DNA of 64,000 nucleotides from Kosakonia sacchari SP1 (GTDB taxonomy: Bacteria; Pseudomonadota; Gammaproteobacteria; Enterobacterales; Enterobacteriaceae). The notes beneath the pieces were generated by a model. That model searched no databases. It had not been told where the DNA came from and was given only the letters and a program-made list of their open reading frames with translations. Shown here one piece after another: positions 61,923 through 64,000 of this stretch. Position numbers and translations under genes: made by a program. Location: NCBI RefSeq assembly GCF_000300455.3, contig NZ_CP007215.2, positions 310,001 to 374,000 on the forward strand, read 5' to 3'. Each line of letters opens with the position of its first letter. Position 1 is the first letter of the stretch.

Positions 61923-63123
61923 TCTGCCACTTGCTGGCGCGCAGACATCACGTGTCGTCACAATGACCGTCGACGACGTGCCTGTCACGCAGGTATTGCA
62001 GGCGCTGGTTGCGCTGGAGAAGCAGAACATGGTGATTTCACCTGAGGTCAGTGGCACGGTGTCGCTGAACCTCAAAGATGTTCCCTGGCAGCAGGCGCTA
62101 CAAACCGTTGCTGCCAGTGCCGGATTAACGTTAAACCAGCAGGGCAATATCTGGCAGGTTCATACCACGGCATGGCGGCAGCAAAAGCAGGCGGAGCAGG
62201 AGGCTGCTCAGCGCCAGCGCAAGCAGAACATACCCTTGCAAACACGCAGTTTTGTATTGCGCTATGCCGACGCGGTAGAGCTGGCAAAAGCCGGGGAAAA
62301 ACTGCTCAGCCCACAAGGAGCGATGACGGTTGATGTGCGGCTTAACCGGTTACTAGTGCGTGACAATAAAGAAGGGCTCGCCGCACTGGAAAAATGGGTC
62401 GCACAGATGGATTTACCGGTCGAGCAGGTAGAGCTGGCGGCTTATATCGTCACCATCAATGAAAAAAGCCTGCGCGAGCTGGGGGTGAAATGGGGACTGG
62501 CGCAGGATAAACCCGCAGCGCGTGGACAACTTAGCGGCGTTTCTGGCGATTTCTCGGTTCCGGATGCCAGTACGCGCGTCAGCTTTAATATCGGCAGTAT
62601 CAACGCCCAATTACTGGAGCTGGAATTGTCAGCGCTTGAGCAAAAACAGCAACTTGAAATTATTGCCAGCCCGCGCCTGTTGGCGTCTCACCGCCAGCCA
62701 GCGAGTATCAAGCAGGGGAGCGAAATACCTTATCAGGTTGCCAGCGGCGATAGCGGTAGCACGGCGGTGGAATTTAAAGAAGCGGTGTTGGGAATGGAAG
62801 TCACGCCGACGGTGCTGCCTGATAATCGTGTACGGCTGAAGTTGCGCATTAGCCAAAATATGCCGGGCCAGGTGCTACAGCAGGCAGGAGGGGAGGCGAT
62901 GGCGATTGACAAGCAGGAGATTGAAACGCAGGTAGAAGTAAAGAGCGGCGATACGCTGGCGCTGGGCGGCATCTTTTCACAAAAGAATTCCGCCGACAGT
63001 GCGCAGGTTCCGGGTTTAGGCTCGATTCCAGGTATCGGCAGGTTATTTCGCCAGGACGCGAAAGATAATGAGCGGCGCGAGCTGGTGGTGTTTATTACGC
63101 CCAGGTTGGCGGCGGTACATTAA
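61888..63123 (+). CDS. hofQ: HofQ, secretin (PilQ-like outer-membrane pore)
   Basis: This 411-residue protein has a signal peptide (about residues 1-18), an N0/STN domain (VTMTVDDVPVTQVLQALVAL), an N1-type domain (SFVLRYADAVELAKAGEKLL) and a secretin core with VEFKEAVLGMEVTPTVLPDN and the terminal GIFSQKNSADSAQVPGLGSIPGIGRLF. It should form the DNA or pilus exit pore. The start at 61888 follows GAAGGA; ATG 61828 upstream lies inside hofP. It is the last gene of hofMNOPQ. Confidence 0.93.
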   Translation: MRKWIASAMLFSLPLAGAQTSRVVTMTVDDVPVTQVLQALVALEKQNMVISPEVSGTVSLNLKDVPWQQALQTVAASAGLTLNQQGNIWQVHTTAWRQQKQAEQEAAQRQRKQNIPLQTRSFVLRYADAVELAKAGEKLLSPQGAMTVDVRLNRLLVRDNKEGLAALEKWVAQMDLPVEQVELAAYIVTINEKSLRELGVKWGLAQDKPAARGQLSGVSGDFSVPDASTRVSFNIGSINAQLLELELSALEQKQQLEIIASPRLLASHRQPASIKQGSEIPYQVASGDSGSTAVEFKEAVLGMEVTPTVLPDNRVRLKLRISQNMPGQVLQQAGGEAMAIDKQEIETQVEVKSGDTLALGGIFSQKNSADSAQVPGLGSIPGIGRLFRQDAKDNERRELVVFITPRLAAVH

Positions 63124-63410
63124 ATCTGCCGTAACTCCCCCTTTTTCAATGGAACTTGGTTCATGTGTTTGACGTGAGACATGATTTAGCTTACAAGGAG
63201 TACCGATTTGAGCGTCAGTGGTCTCCGTCGAACAATGAGCAGCATGAAGGATTGCGTGTTTATTCAGTTGCCAAACAAGCCGGAGTACTGAGATAATTTT
63301 CGATCTGACTCTCGCACTATCGCATATGAGGTTTCAGTTCATGTCCTGCTACGCCGAGTCTTTGCGAAGCGGGTTTATCATCAACGAATAGTCTTAGTAG
63401 TACCGAAAAA
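63124..63410. other. hofQ-aroK intergenic region
   Basis: This 287-bp region probably holds the aroKB promoter. It includes a possible TTG-initiated ORF (63208-63291) with a strong Shine-Dalgarno and a second 21-codon ATG frame (63326-63391) without one. No terminator for hofQ is obvious. Confidence 0.5.
63208..63291 (+). CDS. Possible 27-residue small ORF before aroK (TTG start)
   Basis: AAGGAG at 63195-63200 is spaced 7 nt from TTG 63208, giving MSVSGLRRTMSSMKDCVFIQ and seven more residues (LPNKPEY) before TGA. I do not recognise it. It could be a leader peptide, a small protein or chance; the non-ATG start and short length keep this low. Confidence 0.3.
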   Translation: MSVSGLRRTMSSMKDCVFIQLPNKPEY

Positions 63411-63932
63411 ATGGCAGAGAAACGCAATATCTTTCTGGTTGGGCCTATGGGTGCCGGCAAAAGCACTATTGGGCGTCAGTTAGCTCAACAACTCAATATG
63501 GAATTTTACGATTCTGATCAAGAGATTGAGAAACGAACCGGAGCTGATGTGGGCTGGGTCTTCGATGTTGAAGGTGAAGAAGGCTTCCGCGATCGCGAAG
63601 AAAAAATCATCAATGAGCTGACGGAAAAACAGGGCATCGTACTGGCGACCGGCGGTGGCTCTGTGAAGTCTCGCGAGACCCGTAATCGTCTCTCCGCCCG
63701 TGGCGTAGTGGTTTATCTGGAAACCACTATCGAAAAGCAATTAGCTCGCACTCAACGTGACAAAAAACGCCCGCTTTTGCAGGTGGATACACCGCCGCGC
63801 GAAGTGCTGGAAGCGTTGGCCGACGAACGTAATCCGTTGTATGAAGAGATTGCCGACGTGACCATTCGCACTGACGATCAGAGTGCTAAAGTGGTGGCAA
63901 ACCAGATTATTCATATGCTGGAAAGCAACTAA
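63411..63932 (+). CDS. aroK: Shikimate kinase I
   Basis: This 173-residue enzyme is the same length as E. coli AroK and phosphorylates shikimate at O3 with ATP. The P-loop is GPMGAGKST (residues 11-19). The shikimate-binding residues in [11 protein letters not shown] and [10 protein letters not shown], and GGGS, are present. It is the first gene of aroKB and lies 55 bp before aroB. Confidence 0.97.
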   Translation: MAEKRNIFLVGPMGAGKSTIGRQLAQQLNMEFYDSDQEIEKRTGADVGWVFDVEGEEGFRDREEKIINELTEKQGIVLATGGGSVKSRETRNRLSARGVVVYLETTIEKQLARTQRDKKRPLLQVDTPPREVLEALADERNPLYEEIADVTIRTDDQSAKVVANQIIHMLESN

Positions 63933-63987
63933 TTCTGGCTTAATTCACACGCCTGCGGGTTTAAGCAACTAAGGTGGATGTCGCGTC

Positions 63988-64000
63988 ATGGAGAGGATCA
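63988..64000 (+). CDS. aroB: 3-dehydroquinate synthase, first codons only
   Basis: ATG GAG AGG ATC A matches the beginning of AroB (MERI) and is preceded by AAGGTGG. The position directly after aroK fits the conserved aroKB operon. Only four codons are in the window. Confidence 0.8.

Overview
The window is a stretch of conserved chromosome from a member of the Enterobacteriaceae. Gene order and nearly every protein length match the Escherichia coli 75-77 min region (livF side to aroB), read in the opposite orientation. Sequence divergence, a GC-rich codon style and a few insertions argue for a relative such as Enterobacter, Kosakonia or Klebsiella rather than E. coli itself; the genus is not settled from sequence alone. 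No rRNA, tRNA, CRISPR array, prophage or large genomic island is visible.

Layout, left to right. (1) 1-263: a Hok-type membrane toxin, cut only at its first four bases by the window edge, with a hok-like 3' UTR. (2) 351-5689: ugpBAECQ, glycerol-3-phosphate and glycerophosphodiester uptake, behind Pho boxes; an unusual palindromic element of about 270 bp sits between ugpE and ugpC. (3) 5686-10685: yhhA, ggt, yhhY, the iron-stress sRNA gene ryhB with its Fur box, yhhX and yhhW. (4) 10790-13792: gntR and the low-affinity gluconate operon gntKU with GntR operators, then yhgN and asd. (5) 15959-25408: the glycogen operon glgBXCAP. (6) 25487-29176: glpD and, divergently, glpEGR. (7) 29195-36999: the activator malT and the operon malPQ with MalT boxes. 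(8) 37043-40849: gntT (three GntR-like operators), nfuA, gntX and bioH. (9) 40846-43677: feoABC with FNR and Fur sites. (10) 44171-49375: yhgF, greB and the osmosensor pair ompR-envZ. (11) About 49376-50003: an IS200-type insertion sequence with an intact single-tyrosine transposase. (12) 50055-57068: pckA, hslO, hslR, yrfG, igaA and nudE. (13) 57147-64000: mrcA, the pilus/DNA-uptake-like operon hofMNOPQ, aroK and the first codons of aroB.

Functionally the block is dominated by carbon storage and sugar or sugar-acid use. GlgC, GlgA and GlgB build glycogen, and GlgP and GlgX break it down. MalP and MalQ process maltodextrins under MalT. GntT, GntU and GntK bring in and phosphorylate gluconate under GntR. 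Ugp and Glp genes handle glycerol phosphates, and PckA opens gluconeogenesis. Iron control (RyhB, Feo) and envelope sensing or assembly (EnvZ/OmpR, IgaA, PBP1a) are interleaved.

Most of the window is ordinary core genome. The parts that need a second look are small: the hok module, the ugpE-ugpC palindromic element, the IS200-type copy, a family of look-alike CCTCTCCC hairpins at gene ends, and a possible TTG-initiated 27-residue ORF before aroK. I did not find a clear multi-gene system that is undescribed.
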